Positions 1 to 10,618 of a stretch of DNA of 64,000 nt are shown piece by piece. The stretch is from Clostridium sp. OS1-26. Its GTDB lineage: Bacteria > Bacillota > Clostridia > Clostridiales > Clostridiaceae. Every line of letters starts with the position of its first letter. Position 1 is the stretch's first letter. The notes below the pieces were generated by a model. It worked only from the letters and a program-made list of their open reading frames with translations, was not told the origin of the DNA and searched no databases. The stretch is taken from NCBI RefSeq assembly GCF_030915445.1, contig NZ_CP133264.1, forward strand, positions 1,612,001 through 1,676,000, in the 5' to 3' direction. The position numbers were made by a program, and so were the translations under genes.

Positions 1-108
1 GGAAATTATAAGGGAGATAACTATAAAGTATATATAGACGCTCAAACTGGATATGAACAAAGAATATTGCAAATTATAAATACCCCTAACGGACAGCTTA
101 CAATGTAG
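1..108 (+). CDS. ypeB: C-terminal end of a PepSY-type protein, probably germination protein YpeB (partial)
   Basis: The window opens inside an open frame of 36 codons that ends in TAG. The tail reads as a PepSY-like beta hairpin (YKVYIDAQTGYE) followed by a TPNGQLTM end, which resembles the C terminus of YpeB, the protein that pairs with the cortex hydrolase SleB in spores. Only this tail is present, so domain order, signal anchor and start cannot be seen. A strong terminator follows, so this is the last gene of its unit. Another PepSY-domain protein remains possible. Confidence 0.5.
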   Translation, partial: GNYKGDNYKVYIDAQTGYEQRILQIINTPNGQLTM

Positions 109-117
109 TTTGAGATA

Positions 118-150
118 AAAACTTTCGCATTTTTTGGCGAAAGTTTTTAT
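118..150 (+). terminator. Rho-independent terminator of the upstream PepSY/YpeB gene
   Basis: An 11-bp perfect stem (118-128 with 137-147) with an 8-base loop runs into a T-rich tract, 9 bases after the stop codon. Confidence 0.85.
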
Positions 151-160
151 TTTAGCTTTT

Positions 161-230
161 TAAGGTATCTTGAAAAAAACTAGTCAGTACGCTAGTATAT
201 TTGACTTGTTGTTTTATTTTAGATACCTAA
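161..230 (+). repeat. Small palindromic dispersed repeat, copy 1
   Basis: Terminal inverted repeats GGTATCT (164-170) and AGATACC (221-227) enclose an A-rich left arm and an inner ACTAG/CTAGT inverted pair. The design matches the copies at 30613-30669, 44559-44609 and, shortened, 1358-1391. This copy has T where the others have C in the terminal repeat. It lies in the otherwise empty region between the terminator at 150 and the next gene. Confidence 0.5.
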
Positions 231-377
231 ATTACTTCATTATAAGAATACTTGTTGATAAACTAATGAAAATTAACTAAACTATTATTTAGAAGTTTTA
301 GTTTATAGTGGACTCTTAATGTATTTTTTATAGTCCGTATATAAAAATTTAATTTTGATTTGAGAAAGGTGATAATA

Positions 378-1358
378 ATGACAAGAGCACTTGCAATGGT
401 TTCTGGTGGATTAGATAGTATATTAGCGGCAAAACTTATTAAAGATCAAGGCATAGAGGTTATAGGTATATGTTTTAAATCTTACTTTTTTGGGCCGGGT
501 AATGCTATTAAAATGACAAAACAAGTAGGAATTCCACTAGAGGTAGTTGATTTTTCTGAAAAGCATTTTGATTTAGTCAAAAATCCTAAGCATGGTTATG
601 GCAAAAACATAAATCCTTGTATTGACTGCCATGCTATGATGTTAAATTATACTGGAAAACTTTTGGAGAAGTATAAAGCGGATTTTATAATTACTGGAGA
701 AGTATTGAATCAGAGACCTATGTCGCAAAACAGAATTTCATTGGACATAGTAAAAAAGGAATCAGGATTCAGTGATAAGATTTTAAGGCCCTTATGTGCC
801 AAAAATCTTAATCCTACTAAGATGGAGTTAGAGGGATTAGTAGATAGAGAAAAACTTATGGATATATCAGGAAGAACCAGAAAAGTTCAAATGGAATTAG
901 CCGAGAAGTGGAATATTAAAGATTATCCTTCTCCAGCAGGAGGGTGTAAGCTTACAGAACCTAACTACGCTAAAAGATTAAAGGAACTATTAAAGTATAA
1001 GAATATGCCTGATGAAAAGGATCTAGAGTTATTAAGATTTGGAAGACATTTTAGAGTTTCACAGGATGCTAAAATTATATCAACAAGAACTGGTGAGGAA
1101 ACGAAGGAAATAAAAAATTACTTAAGTACAAAGGATGTAATATTTTTAGCAGATACATTTAAAGGTTCTATGATAATAATAATTGGAAAACCTACAGAAG
1201 AAGATATAGAATTTGCAGCTAAAGTAACAGCTAGATATTGTAAAGGAAAAGATGAGGATAAAATAAAAATCAAATATGGATATTTTAAAAATCCTATGGA
1301 TAAGTTTATAGAAGTTAAAGCAGCTACGGACGATGAGATATCAAGATTTATTATCTAA
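378..1358 (+). CDS. PP-loop ATPase related to tRNA-thiolation enzymes (MnmA/ThiI-like)
   Basis: A 326-residue soluble protein. The N terminus carries the PP-loop signature SGGLDS (about residues 9-14), the AMP-forming nucleotide loop found in MnmA, ThiI and related enzymes. A CxxC (PCIDCH, about residue 75) and a second Cys in PAGGCKL (about residue 188) could carry or relay sulfur. The C-terminal third (from LLRFGRHFRVS) looks like the extra domain of a clostridial family often labelled tRNA thiouridylase. The true MnmA domain layout is absent, so the substrate is not established. The ATG at 378 is chosen because GAAAGGTGAT lies just upstream; an in-frame TTG at 360 overlaps that site. The stop abuts a small repeat. 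Confidence 0.7.
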   Translation: MTRALAMVSGGLDSILAAKLIKDQGIEVIGICFKSYFFGPGNAIKMTKQVGIPLEVVDFSEKHFDLVKNPKHGYGKNINPCIDCHAMMLNYTGKLLEKYKADFIITGEVLNQRPMSQNRISLDIVKKESGFSDKILRPLCAKNLNPTKMELEGLVDREKLMDISGRTRKVQMELAEKWNIKDYPSPAGGCKLTEPNYAKRLKELLKYKNMPDEKDLELLRFGRHFRVSQDAKIISTRTGEETKEIKNYLSTKDVIFLADTFKGSMIIIIGKPTEEDIEFAAKVTARYCKGKDEDKIKIKYGYFKNPMDKFIEVKAATDDEISRFII

Positions 1359-1391
1359 GGCATCTGAAAGAAAATAACAAATCAAAGATGC
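1358..1391 (+). repeat. Small palindromic repeat, short copy overlapping the preceding stop codon
   Basis: AGGCATCTGAAAGAAAATA is the same left end as the copy at 30613, and a short right end AGATGC occurs at 1386-1391. The last base of the previous stop codon forms its first base, so the element sits flush against the gene and just before the ywiB leader. Confidence 0.45.
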
Positions 1392-1425
1392 GACGAATAT
1401 TTTGTGTCAGACGAGGAGGAGAGTT

Positions 1426-1845
1426 ATGAAAAAAAAGGCTATTATCTCTGTATCAAGCAAACAAAAAAGTGATGAAAATGATGTTATAGAAGTAGTTACT
1501 CCTGGTGATTTTTATGAAAAAGATGGATCATACTATGCCGTATATAAGGAAACTGAGATATCAGGAATGGAAGGAACCACAACTACATTAAAAATATCTA
1601 ACGACAAATTTTCTATTATAAGAATAGGAAGTACAAGCGCTAAAATGGAATTTGACAAAAAAGCTAAAAGCGTATCCATGTATAATACGCCTTATGGGAC
1701 ATTGGAATTAAAAATAGAAACTAAGACCTTGAGTGTGGATGTTGGTGAAAAAGGTGGAGATATAAAAGTAAATTATAACTTAAGCGTGAGCGGTCAGACA
1801 CCTCAAAATACACAGCTAAAAATAAATATAAAGGCACAGGAATAA
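1426..1845 (+). CDS. ywiB: DUF1934 beta-barrel protein (YwiB family)
   Basis: A 139-residue protein of alternating short strands with no signal peptide or membrane segment. It matches the DUF1934/YwiB family in size, in the FYEKDGSYYAVYKETEISGMEGTTTTLKIS core and in the late YGTLELKIET strand. Position supports the call: in Bacillus ywiB lies between argS and rpoE-pyrG, and here it lies two genes before pyrG. The function of the family is unknown; the fold is lipocalin-like. The start is the ATG after GAGGAGGAGAG; an in-frame TTG at 1402 lies upstream of that site. A long hairpin follows the stop. Confidence 0.8.
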   Translation: MKKKAIISVSSKQKSDENDVIEVVTPGDFYEKDGSYYAVYKETEISGMEGTTTTLKISNDKFSIIRIGSTSAKMEFDKKAKSVSMYNTPYGTLELKIETKTLSVDVGEKGGDIKVNYNLSVSGQTPQNTQLKINIKAQE

Positions 1846-1852
1846 AGAAAAT

Positions 1853-1902
1853 ATTTGATATCTGTTTTCCCTAATTTAAAGGTGGGAAAACGGATATCAA
1901 AT
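1853..1902 (+). terminator. Hairpin after ywiB
   Basis: A 19-bp inverted repeat (1853-1871 with 1884-1902, one mismatch) with a 12-base loop. There is no run of T after it, so termination may be weak, or it may act as an mRNA 3-prime stabiliser. Confidence 0.55.
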
Positions 1903-2021
1903 GATAAATTTATTGTCTGTGTCTTTATTTATGTGTATATTTTATTGAGTTATTGTTTAAAATTTAGAAAGAGATATCCCCATTAACTTATCAACATTGT
2001 GGATAGAAGGAAGTGCTTGTT

Positions 2022-2330
2022 GTGAGTAAATATTTTATTGATAAAGAAGAAAAATATGAAAGAATACTAGAGCTTTTATGTAAATATAAAGGTTTAAGTA
2101 GAGAAGAATTATTTAAAATTTTAAAGGATAGGGAATGCAGATACCTATTTTTTCTCCTTATTAGGAAATATGGTTGTGATGATATAGGAATGCTGCAAAA
2201 AGACTTCCCTTCCGTAAATAAAAACAATATAGGATTAAATTTCAGAAAAGCAGAAGAAAAACTTTTACTTAATAGAAAAATAAGAGATATGTATTTTGAA
2301 GCGGAAGACATTATCGAAAGGGTAAAATAA
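2022..2330 (+). CDS. Small protein upstream of pyrG, resembling the C-terminal domain of DnaA
   Basis: About 102 residues, helical and charged, with no membrane segment. It sits exactly where Bacillus carries rpoE (RNA polymerase delta), between ywiB and pyrG, but it does not look like delta: there is no acidic tail and no HARE-HTH match that I can see. The stretch from RECRYLFFLLIRKYG to RKAEEKLLLNRKIRDMY has the spacing of the DnaA domain IV helix-turn-helix (R..A..L.RK..., then KAEEKL....IR). I infer a DNA-binding or degenerate DnaA-tail fold, not a proven role. The GTG at 2022 is preferred over the GTG at 2013 because the AGAAGGAAG site leaves room only for the later codon. Confidence 0.6.
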   Translation: MSKYFIDKEEKYERILELLCKYKGLSREELFKILKDRECRYLFFLLIRKYGCDDIGMLQKDFPSVNKNNIGLNFRKAEEKLLLNRKIRDMYFEAEDIIERVK

Positions 2331-4160
<1,830 letters not shown>

Positions 4161-4170
4161 GATTTTAGTT

Positions 4171-4220
4171 ATTCTGGTATATATGAATTATTATAATAAT
4201 TCATATATACCAGAATTTAT
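4171..4220 (+). terminator. Terminator after pyrG
   Basis: A near-perfect inverted repeat of about 20 bp (4171-4190 with 4196-4216) followed by TTTATTTTG. Confidence 0.85.
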
Positions 4221-4336
4221 TTTGTCGAAAAAAATAATTTTATAATGTATTAAATGAAGAGATTTATGAAGGATTTTAATAATATTTATAGAATTATAAA
4301 TATATTAAGTTTAATTCTATAGGAGGGGTGAATAAT

Positions 4337-4678
4337 ATGTTGTTTAATACTGATATAAGTATTGCTCTTAAAAATTTTCAAGGATTCTACGACCTAGAGA
4401 CATTTTCTATCTTCGAAACAAATAAAATTAGTGAAAATTTCACCTCTTTAGAAATAAAAAACTGTAATAAGATAATTTCCTTTAAAGTTAGATGTCCTCA
4501 TTGTGGAAAATATCATAATTATAAATACAGTATAAATGAATTTATAAAAAAAGAACTAATAGTTGGAGGATGTGAAATTCTAGGATTACCTTTGTTTTAT
4601 ATCGGAGATTATAATAAGGTGAATAAAAGGATCAGTAAATACAATAGTATAAATAGGCAATTGTATGCTATGATATAA
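4337..4678 (+). CDS. Small uncharacterised protein with a CPHCG zinc-ribbon half
   Basis: A 113-residue protein preceded by a strong AGGAGGGG site eight bases before the ATG, and with its own terminator, so it is likely a real gene. I do not recognise a family. It has one CPxCG-like motif (CPHCGKYH, about residues 54-61) and a further Cys in VGGCE, so it could bind one metal alone or as a dimer. No signal peptide or membrane helix is seen. It sits between pyrG and rho, where no Bacillus counterpart is known to me. The 110-base leader before it is AT-rich. Confidence 0.6.
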   Translation: MLFNTDISIALKNFQGFYDLETFSIFETNKISENFTSLEIKNCNKIISFKVRCPHCGKYHNYKYSINEFIKKELIVGGCEILGLPLFYIGDYNKVNKRISKYNSINRQLYAMI

Positions 4679-4683
4679 TTTCT

Positions 4684-4716
4684 AAGGACAAAAGAATGCT
4701 TTTGTCCTTTTATTTT
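4684..4716 (+). terminator. Terminator after the zinc-ribbon gene
   Basis: An 11-bp perfect stem AAGGACAAAAG/CTTTTGTCCTT (4684-4694 with 4699-4709) followed by TTATTTT. Confidence 0.9.
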
Positions 4717-4743
4717 GCGATTAATTAATAAAAATAATGATAT

Positions 4744-4772
4744 TTGATAAAATAGAAATATATTGATATAAT
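4744..4772 (+). promoter_or_regulatory. Sigma-A promoter of rho
   Basis: TTGATA (4744-4749), a 17-base spacer and a perfect TATAAT (4767-4772). Transcription would start near 4779, about 270 bases before the rho start codon. Confidence 0.65.
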
Positions 4773-4778
4773 CTTGAA

Positions 4779-5052
4779 ATAATACTTAAAGAAAAAAATA
4801 TTATAAAAATGTGGATTAAAATATGAAAAAGGGTTATAATTTATTTTACAGTATAGCCTTTCAAATAAAAAATTCTTGCTTAGGGTGAAGTTTTTCATCA
4901 GTAGTCTAATAATTTCATTTTAAAGCATAGAAGTCTGTTAAGCATACCTAAGTGTTTGGTATCGTTACGGATAATAAATGGAAAAAATCTTTTGATTATT
5001 CCCAAGAGGTTAAATATAATTATGAAAACTAAATAATGCGAGGTGTTATTTT
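4779..5052 (+). promoter_or_regulatory. Long 5-prime leader of rho, partly structured
   Basis: No convincing gene is seen in this 274-base stretch. An imperfect stem pairs about 4937-4952 with 4960-4975, with the tight tip ATACC/GGTAT. A second weak pairing lies around 4830-4862. Rho genes in other bacteria are autoregulated through their leaders, so a regulatory role is a reasonable inference, but I recognise no known RNA family here. Confidence 0.35.
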
Positions 5053-6523
5053 TTGATAAACAAAGATATGGATAACTTGACCGTTGCTGAGTTAAAAGAA
5101 ATAGCTAAGAACTTAGGTTTAAAAAATATATCTAAATATAAAAAGACTCAGCTAATTGAAGAGATAAAAAAAGTTTCTCCAGTTTCAATAGAAAAAGATG
5201 GAGTCATACTTAGGGAAAAAATAAGTCCTAAGAGTGAAGCTGTACATAGTGAAAAAGAAGAAACTGTTGAAAATGTAAGGGTTGAAGAAAAGAAATCCGA
5301 AGAAGAAAAAGTTCAAAATGAAAAAAATGAGGATGGAAAAGTATCTGAAGAGGAAAAAGAGAAAAGCTTAAAGAAATGATAAATGATTCGGATACAGCTA
5401 TAGGAGTGCTTGAAATAATAGAGAGCAATAACTATGGATTCTTAAGAGGAAAAAATTACTTAACAGGACCAGAAGATATATATGTATCTCCATCTCAAAT
5501 AAGAAGGTTTAATTTAAAAACAGGAGATGAAGTAAGAGGTAAAGTAAGAACACCAAAAGAAGGTGAAAAATTTAAAGCACTTCTCTATGTAGAAAGAGTA
5601 AATGGAGAAAATCCAGAAAGAGCAATAGGTAGAAAACCATTTGAGAAGCTTACCCCTATATATCCAGAACAAAGATTAAGGCTCGAAACTATACAGTCAG
5701 ATTTATCTACCAGACTTATGGATATAATATCACCTATAGGTAAAGGTCAAAGAGGGATTATAGTCGCACCTCCTAAAGCCGGTAAAACTACTCTTCTAAA
5801 AAAAATAGCTCAAAGTATATCTCAAAATCACCCAGAAACAAAACTTATAGTTGTTTTAATAGATGAAAGACCAGAAGAAGTTACAGATATGCAGAGATCA
5901 ATCAAAGGTGAGGTAATATACTCAACTTTTGATGAAGAACCTGAACACCACACTAAGGTTGCTTACATGGTGCTTGAAAGAGCAAAAAGAATGGTAGAGC
6001 AGGGACAGGATGTAGTTATACTTTTAGATAGTATTACTAGACTTTCTAGAGCGTATAATCTAACTATTACCCCGACAGGAAGAACTCTTTCAGGAGGACT
6101 TGATCCAGGAGCACTAATAATGCCGAAGAAATTTTTGGAGCTGCGAGAAATATAGAAGAAGGAGGAAGCCTTACTATACTTGCTACAGCTCTTGTGGAAA
6201 CTGGAAGCAGAATGGATGATATGATATTTGAGGAGTTTAAGGGTACTGGAAACATGGAAGTGCACTTAGACAGAAGACTTCAAGAAAGAAGAATATTCCC
6301 TGCTATAGATGTTTATAAGTCAGGTACTAGAAGAGATGATCTGTTATTTAAGAACCAAGTAGAAAAAGAAGCGGCATTTAATATAAGAAGAGTATTGTAT
6401 GATGAAAATAATACTCAGAATATTACTGAACAGCTAATAAGTATGCTATCGAAGACTAAAAATAACGATGAATTTGTTAATTTCGTTATTAAAAAAGACA
6501 TTAGGAAAAATGGAGAAAAATAA
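5053..6523 (+). pseudogene. rho: Transcription termination factor Rho, reading frame broken twice by 1-base indels
   Basis: Rho is the hexameric RNA translocase that ends transcription. Three pieces in different frames together give a complete protein of about 490 residues: the Rho_N domain (LTVAELKEIAKNLGL, from residue 8), an acidic linker, the cold-shock RNA-binding domain (YGFLRG), the ATPase core with Walker A ([10 protein letters not shown]), [10 protein letters not shown], and after the second break the Q/R-loop region. Break 1 lies near 5362-5365, where one more A in the A run restores the frame. Break 2 lies at the five T bases 6132-6136, where six would give the conserved MPKKFFGAARN. 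Both are homopolymer deletions in an otherwise undecayed sequence, so sequencing error is the likeliest cause. The start is TTG at 5053 behind GCGAGGTG. Confidence 0.9.
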
Positions 6524-6524
6524 C

Positions 6525-6562
6525 AAAACCTGTCCTTTGATATCAAAGGACAGGTTTTATAA
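6525..6562 (+). terminator. Bidirectional terminator between rho and rpmE
   Basis: A near-perfect 34-base palindrome (6525-6542 with 6541-6558) flanked by A and T runs, between the converging ends of rho and rpmE. Confidence 0.85.
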
Positions 6563-6602
6563 TAAGCTTTAGAATGAATAAAAAAATATTTAAACTTATT
6601 TA

Positions 6603-6812
6603 TTATTCTGATTTTAAGTTGAACTTCTTCATGAACTTATCTACTCTACCACCAACGTCAATTAGCTTCTGTTTTCCTGTGTAGAATGGATGGCATTTAG
6701 AGCATATTTCCACTTTTAGTTCTTTTTCTGTAGAACCTGTTGTAAAAGTGTTTCCACATGCACACTTAACTACCGCATCATGATGGTATTCTGGATGTAT
6801 GCCTTGTTTCAT
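6603..6812 (-). CDS. rpmE: 50S ribosomal protein L31 (zinc-binding form)
   Basis: A 69-residue large-subunit protein. It has the C-plus zinc motif CAC (16-18 region) and CSKC, plus the family block HPFYTGKQK and the basic end [10 protein letters not shown]. This is the zinc-dependent paralogue, not the zinc-free form induced in starvation. The ATG giving [10 protein letters not shown] matches the family start and has AGAGG eight bases upstream; a GTG nine bases earlier overlaps that site. Single gene on the reverse strand, in its usual place between rho and tdk. Confidence 0.95.
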   Translation of the reverse strand: MKQGIHPEYHHDAVVKCACGNTFTTGSTEKELKVEICSKCHPFYTGKQKLIDVGGRVDKFMKKFNLKSE

Positions 6813-6991
6813 GTTTTTCACCTCTTTCGAATTTAAGGATATACTTCAATTTTAACTACTGTATTATAACATAACGGTCAAGTTAAAGTCAATAAATAAG
6901 GTTAATAAAAACAAGCCTTTAATATATGTACAAGGTTTGATAAAATGTATTTGTTCAGTTGATTTATAATTCAGATAGTGAGGTAGTAAGA

Positions 6992-7615
6992 ATGAGTAAG
7001 TTATATTTTAGATATGGAGCTATGAACTGTGGAAAGTCAACAAACTTATTACAGGTTGCACACAATTATGAAGAGAGAGAAATGAAGGTTGTTGTTGTAA
7101 AGCCTAGAACAGATACAAAAGGTGGGAACAAAATACTTTCAAGATTGGGAGTAACAAGGGAAGTTGATATGCTTATAGATCAAAGCCAAAATATTTATGA
7201 AGAAACAAAAAAATGGATAGAAAAAAATGGACAGATAGATTGTATACTAGCGGATGAATCTCAATTTTTTAAAGCAGAACAAATAGATCAGTTATTTAAA
7301 ATAGCTGTAGTTATGGATATACCAACAATTTGCTATGGACTTAGAACTGATTTTCAAATGAATGGATTCGAGGGCAGTCAAAGATTACTATTGTTAGCAC
7401 ACAGTTTAGAAGAATTGAAAACTATTTGCAAGTGTGGTAAAAAGGCATTGTTAAATGGAAGAAAGGTAAACGGAGAGTTTATCTTTGAAGGAAAACAGAT
7501 TGCTATAGATAAAGAAGATAATATTGAATATGAATCACTTTGCCCAAAGTGTTACTTTGAGTTTAGAGAAACATATAAAATAAGAAAAAATAGAGAAAAT
7601 AATGAGGTGGATTAA
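6992..7615 (+). CDS. tdk: Thymidine kinase (type II)
   Basis: Salvage enzyme that phosphorylates thymidine with ATP. 207 residues. The Walker A is GAMNCGKST near the N terminus, the Walker B is ADESQFF (about residue 89), then the lasso region CKCGKKA...NG and a C-terminal zinc ribbon (CKC and CPKC). All are type II hallmarks. The ATG at 6992 is chosen because GTGAGG lies eight bases upstream and because MSKLYFRYGAM matches the family start. The stop overlaps the next start as TAATG, so translation of DUF1385 is probably coupled. Confidence 0.95.
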   Translation: MSKLYFRYGAMNCGKSTNLLQVAHNYEEREMKVVVVKPRTDTKGGNKILSRLGVTREVDMLIDQSQNIYEETKKWIEKNGQIDCILADESQFFKAEQIDQLFKIAVVMDIPTICYGLRTDFQMNGFEGSQRLLLLAHSLEELKTICKCGKKALLNGRKVNGEFIFEGKQIAIDKEDNIEYESLCPKCYFEFRETYKIRKNRENNEVD

Positions 7616-8559
7616 TGGGGAGAGATACTTCAGTTGGGGGTCAAGCTGTAATTGAAGGTGTAATGATGAGAGGGGCCAGCGGAGTTGCCACTGCTGTTAG
7701 AAAGGCTGATGGCGAGATTGTTGTAGATAGGAAGGAAAGTATACCATATTCTAAAAGAAACAAACTTTTAGGTCTTCCTATTATTAGAGGTTTTGTTTCT
7801 CTAATAGAGTCACTAGTTATAGGTATTAATACGTTAAACTATTCCGCATCGTTTTTTGAAGATGAGGATGGTGAACCTTCAAAATTTGATAAATGGTTTG
7901 AAAAAGTGTTTAAAGATAAAAGTGAGGATGTATTAATGGTAATTGCCGTTATCATATCTTTAGGAATAGCTACAATGTTGTTTTTTATATTCCCTACATT
8001 TGCTGCAAATGTATTTAAGAGAATAGGAATTCACAATACTGTAGGATTAAATATAATAGAGGGAATTATTAGAGTGGCAATATTTTTACTATACATTTTA
8101 CTTATAGGAAAGATGGAGGATATAAATAGAGTTTTCCAATATCATGGAGCAGAGCATAAAACTATATTTTGTTATGAAAATGAAGTAGAACTTACTGCAG
8201 AAAATGCACAGAAGTTTGAGAGGTTTCATCCTCGATGTGGTACAAATTTTTTGTTTTTGGTTATGATAGTAAGTATAATACTATTTTCTTTAACTGGCTG
8301 GAGCTCTTTATGGCAGAGAATATTATATAGAATATTGCTTTTACCTATAGTATCTGGATTGACTTATGAACTCATAAAATGGATGGGAAAAAGTAATAGT
8401 GCTGTATCGAAAATTACTGCTTATCCTGGATTAATGCTTCAGAAGCTTACCACAAGAGAGCCAGATTATGATCAAATTAAGGTTGCAATAACAGCTCTTA
8501 AATATGCAGAGGGAATTGAAGAAAATAAGTCAGAGGATACTAGTAATACCTTATATTAG
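7615..8559 (+). CDS. DUF1385 membrane protein (YqhQ-like)
   Basis: A 314-residue membrane protein with the DUF1385 signature GGQAVIEGVMMRG at the N terminus, a central HGAEHKTI...FHPRCGTNF block, and about four or five hydrophobic helices (near 100-125, 140-165, 210-235, 245-265). The family is unnamed; in clostridia it is almost always found with prmC and prfA, as here. The conserved His/Glu/Cys cluster suggests a metal site, but the activity is unknown. It shares TAATG with tdk and is followed by prmC after 15 bases. Confidence 0.85.
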   Translation: MGRDTSVGGQAVIEGVMMRGASGVATAVRKADGEIVVDRKESIPYSKRNKLLGLPIIRGFVSLIESLVIGINTLNYSASFFEDEDGEPSKFDKWFEKVFKDKSEDVLMVIAVIISLGIATMLFFIFPTFAANVFKRIGIHNTVGLNIIEGIIRVAIFLLYILLIGKMEDINRVFQYHGAEHKTIFCYENEVELTAENAQKFERFHPRCGTNFLFLVMIVSIILFSLTGWSSLWQRILYRILLLPIVSGLTYELIKWMGKSNSAVSKITAYPGLMLQKLTTREPDYDQIKVAITALKYAEGIEENKSEDTSNTLY

Positions 8560-8574
8560 AATGGAGCAGTTTTA

Positions 8575-9450
8575 ATGAAAAATTATAAATCAAAAATTGG
8601 AGAGCTTTTAAAAGAAGGATATCAAATTTTAAAAGAAGAAGGAATTGAGAGCTACGCTTTAGATTGTGATCTTTTATTAGGAAAGGTAGTGGAAAAGGAT
8701 AGACTTTTCTTACTACTCAACAGAGATTACGAATTAAATCATAAGGAAATAGAGGAATTTTACAGATTGCTAACACTTAGAAAAAATAAAATGCCTGTAA
8801 AGTATATGCTTGGTGAGTGCGAATTTATGGGATTATCTTTTTATATAAGAGAAGGCGTACTGATTCCTAGACCAGATACAGAGACTCTAATAGAGTGCGC
8901 AATGGAGGGAATTAAAAAAAATAAATTTAAGGATATTTGCGATGTATGCTGTGGAAGTGGAATAATAGGGATTACAATTGCAAAGCTATTAAAGGATGTA
9001 AATGTTAAATCTTCTGATATTTCACATACTGCCTATGAGGTAACTAGCGAAAACATTAAAAGGCTGGGCGTAGGTGAAAGGGTGCAAGTTATAAAAAGCG
9101 ACTTGCTAGGAAAGTTTATAGAAGGTAAAGAAAGATTCGATATGGTAATCTCAAACCCTCCATATATTAGAAAGAATGTCATAGGAACATTAATGGAGGA
9201 TGTTAAAAATTTCGAACCTTATGAAGCGTTATGCGGAGGAGAAGATGGGCTAGATTTTTATAGAGAAATAACCTCTCAAAGCTTAAAGGTGTTAAAGAAT
9301 GGAGGAGCGTTATTATTTGAAATAGGATATGACCAAAAAGATTCTGTAAGCGATATATTAAGGACTAACGGATTTACTGAAGTGGAGTGCATAAAAGATC
9401 TTGCTGGCAAAGATAGAGTTATAAAAGGAAAAATCGAAATTTGTTGCTAG
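8575..9450 (+). CDS. prmC: Release factor glutamine methyltransferase
   Basis: Methylates the Gln of the GGQ motif of RF1 and RF2 using S-adenosylmethionine. 291 residues, typical of PrmC/HemK. The helical N-terminal domain holds LLNRDYEL and LGECEFMGL; the Rossmann domain has IPRPDTETLIE, the SAM loop DVCCGSGIIGI and the catalytic NPPY (about residue 193, SNPPYIR). It lies directly upstream of its substrate gene prfA, the standard arrangement. Confidence 0.95.
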   Translation: MKNYKSKIGELLKEGYQILKEEGIESYALDCDLLLGKVVEKDRLFLLLNRDYELNHKEIEEFYRLLTLRKNKMPVKYMLGECEFMGLSFYIREGVLIPRPDTETLIECAMEGIKKNKFKDICDVCCGSGIIGITIAKLLKDVNVKSSDISHTAYEVTSENIKRLGVGERVQVIKSDLLGKFIEGKERFDMVISNPPYIRKNVIGTLMEDVKNFEPYEALCGGEDGLDFYREITSQSLKVLKNGGALLFEIGYDQKDSVSDILRTNGFTEVECIKDLAGKDRVIKGKIEICC

Positions 9451-9512
9451 TGTTAAAAGAATTGTGATATAATTATTTATTGTGAAAATATTTATACGGA
9501 GTGAGAAAAAGT

Positions 9513-10589
9513 ATGTTAGAAAGACTTAACTTTATAGAAAATAAATACGAAGAACTATCTATAAAAATAAGTGATCCAACAGTTATGGCGGATCAAAAAG
9601 AATGGCGAAAATTATGTAAAGAGCATGCAGATTTAGAGACAGTTGTTATGAAATATAGAGAATATAAAAAAGCTCAAGAGGATATAGAGTCTGCTAAAGA
9701 AATGTTGCAAGAGGAATCAGACAAAGAGCTAAGGGAGATGGCTCAGGAAGAGATAAGAGAGCTTACAGGTGTTATAGAAGAAAAACACCAAGAGTTAAAA
9801 GTATTACTTCTACCTAAAGATCCTAATGATGATAAAGATGTATTTGTTGAAATAAGAGCAGGTGCTGGTGGAGAAGAAGCAGCTTTATTTGCAGCGAATT
9901 TAACAAGGATGTATACAAGATATGCTGAGCGTAAAGGCTGGAAGGTTGAAACAATAAGCATTAATGCAACTGACATAGGTGGATTTAAAGAAATTGTATT
10001 TATGCTAAAGGGAGCTGGAGCCTATAGCAGATTAAAATACGAAAGTGGAGCGCATAGAGTTCAAAGAGTTCCAGACACTGAATCAAGTGGAAGAATCCAC
10101 ACGTCTACTGCTACTGTTGCGGTATTACCAGAAGTTGACGACGTTGAAATTGAAATTAATGCAAATGATATAAGAATAGACGTGTTTAGAGCATCAGGAC
10201 ATGGAGGACAGTGTGTTAATACTACAGACTCTGCAGTAAGAATAACTCACTTGCCAAGTGGAATAGTAGTATCTTGTCAAGATGAAAAATCACAGCTTAA
10301 AAACAAGGAAAAAGCTATGAAAGTTCTTAAATCCAGACTATTTGAAAAAGCGGAAGCAGAAAGATCGGCGAGTATAGCTGAAGATAGAAAGAGTCAGGTA
10401 GGAACAGGAGACAGAAGTGAAAGAATAAGGACATATAACTATCCTCAGGGAAGAGTTACAGATCATAGAATAGGATTAACTCTATACAAATTAGATGCAT
10501 ATCTTGATGGAGATATAGACGAAGTTCTAGATGCTTTAATAACTGCTGAACAGGCGGAAAAAATGAAAGCCATTGGAAGTAACGACTAA
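9513..10589 (+). CDS. prfA: Peptide chain release factor 1
   Basis: Recognises UAA and UAG stops and triggers peptide release. 358 residues. The codon-reading tripeptide is P-D-T in [10 protein letters not shown], the RF1 type, and the catalytic GGQ is at about 231-233 within [10 protein letters not shown]. The Gln is the target of PrmC, encoded just upstream. The ATG at 9513 follows ACGGAGTGAG; an in-frame GTG at 9501 overlaps that site and is less likely. There is no internal stop or frameshift, in contrast to prfB later in the window. Confidence 0.97.
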   Translation: MLERLNFIENKYEELSIKISDPTVMADQKEWRKLCKEHADLETVVMKYREYKKAQEDIESAKEMLQEESDKELREMAQEEIRELTGVIEEKHQELKVLLLPKDPNDDKDVFVEIRAGAGGEEAALFAANLTRMYTRYAERKGWKVETISINATDIGGFKEIVFMLKGAGAYSRLKYESGAHRVQRVPDTESSGRIHTSTATVAVLPEVDDVEIEINANDIRIDVFRASGHGGQCVNTTDSAVRITHLPSGIVVSCQDEKSQLKNKEKAMKVLKSRLFEKAEAERSASIAEDRKSQVGTGDRSERIRTYNYPQGRVTDHRIGLTLYKLDAYLDGDIDEVLDALITAEQAEKMKAIGSND

Positions 10590-10618
10590 TTATTTAATTC
10601 AAGAAAAGAGGGTAAGGA

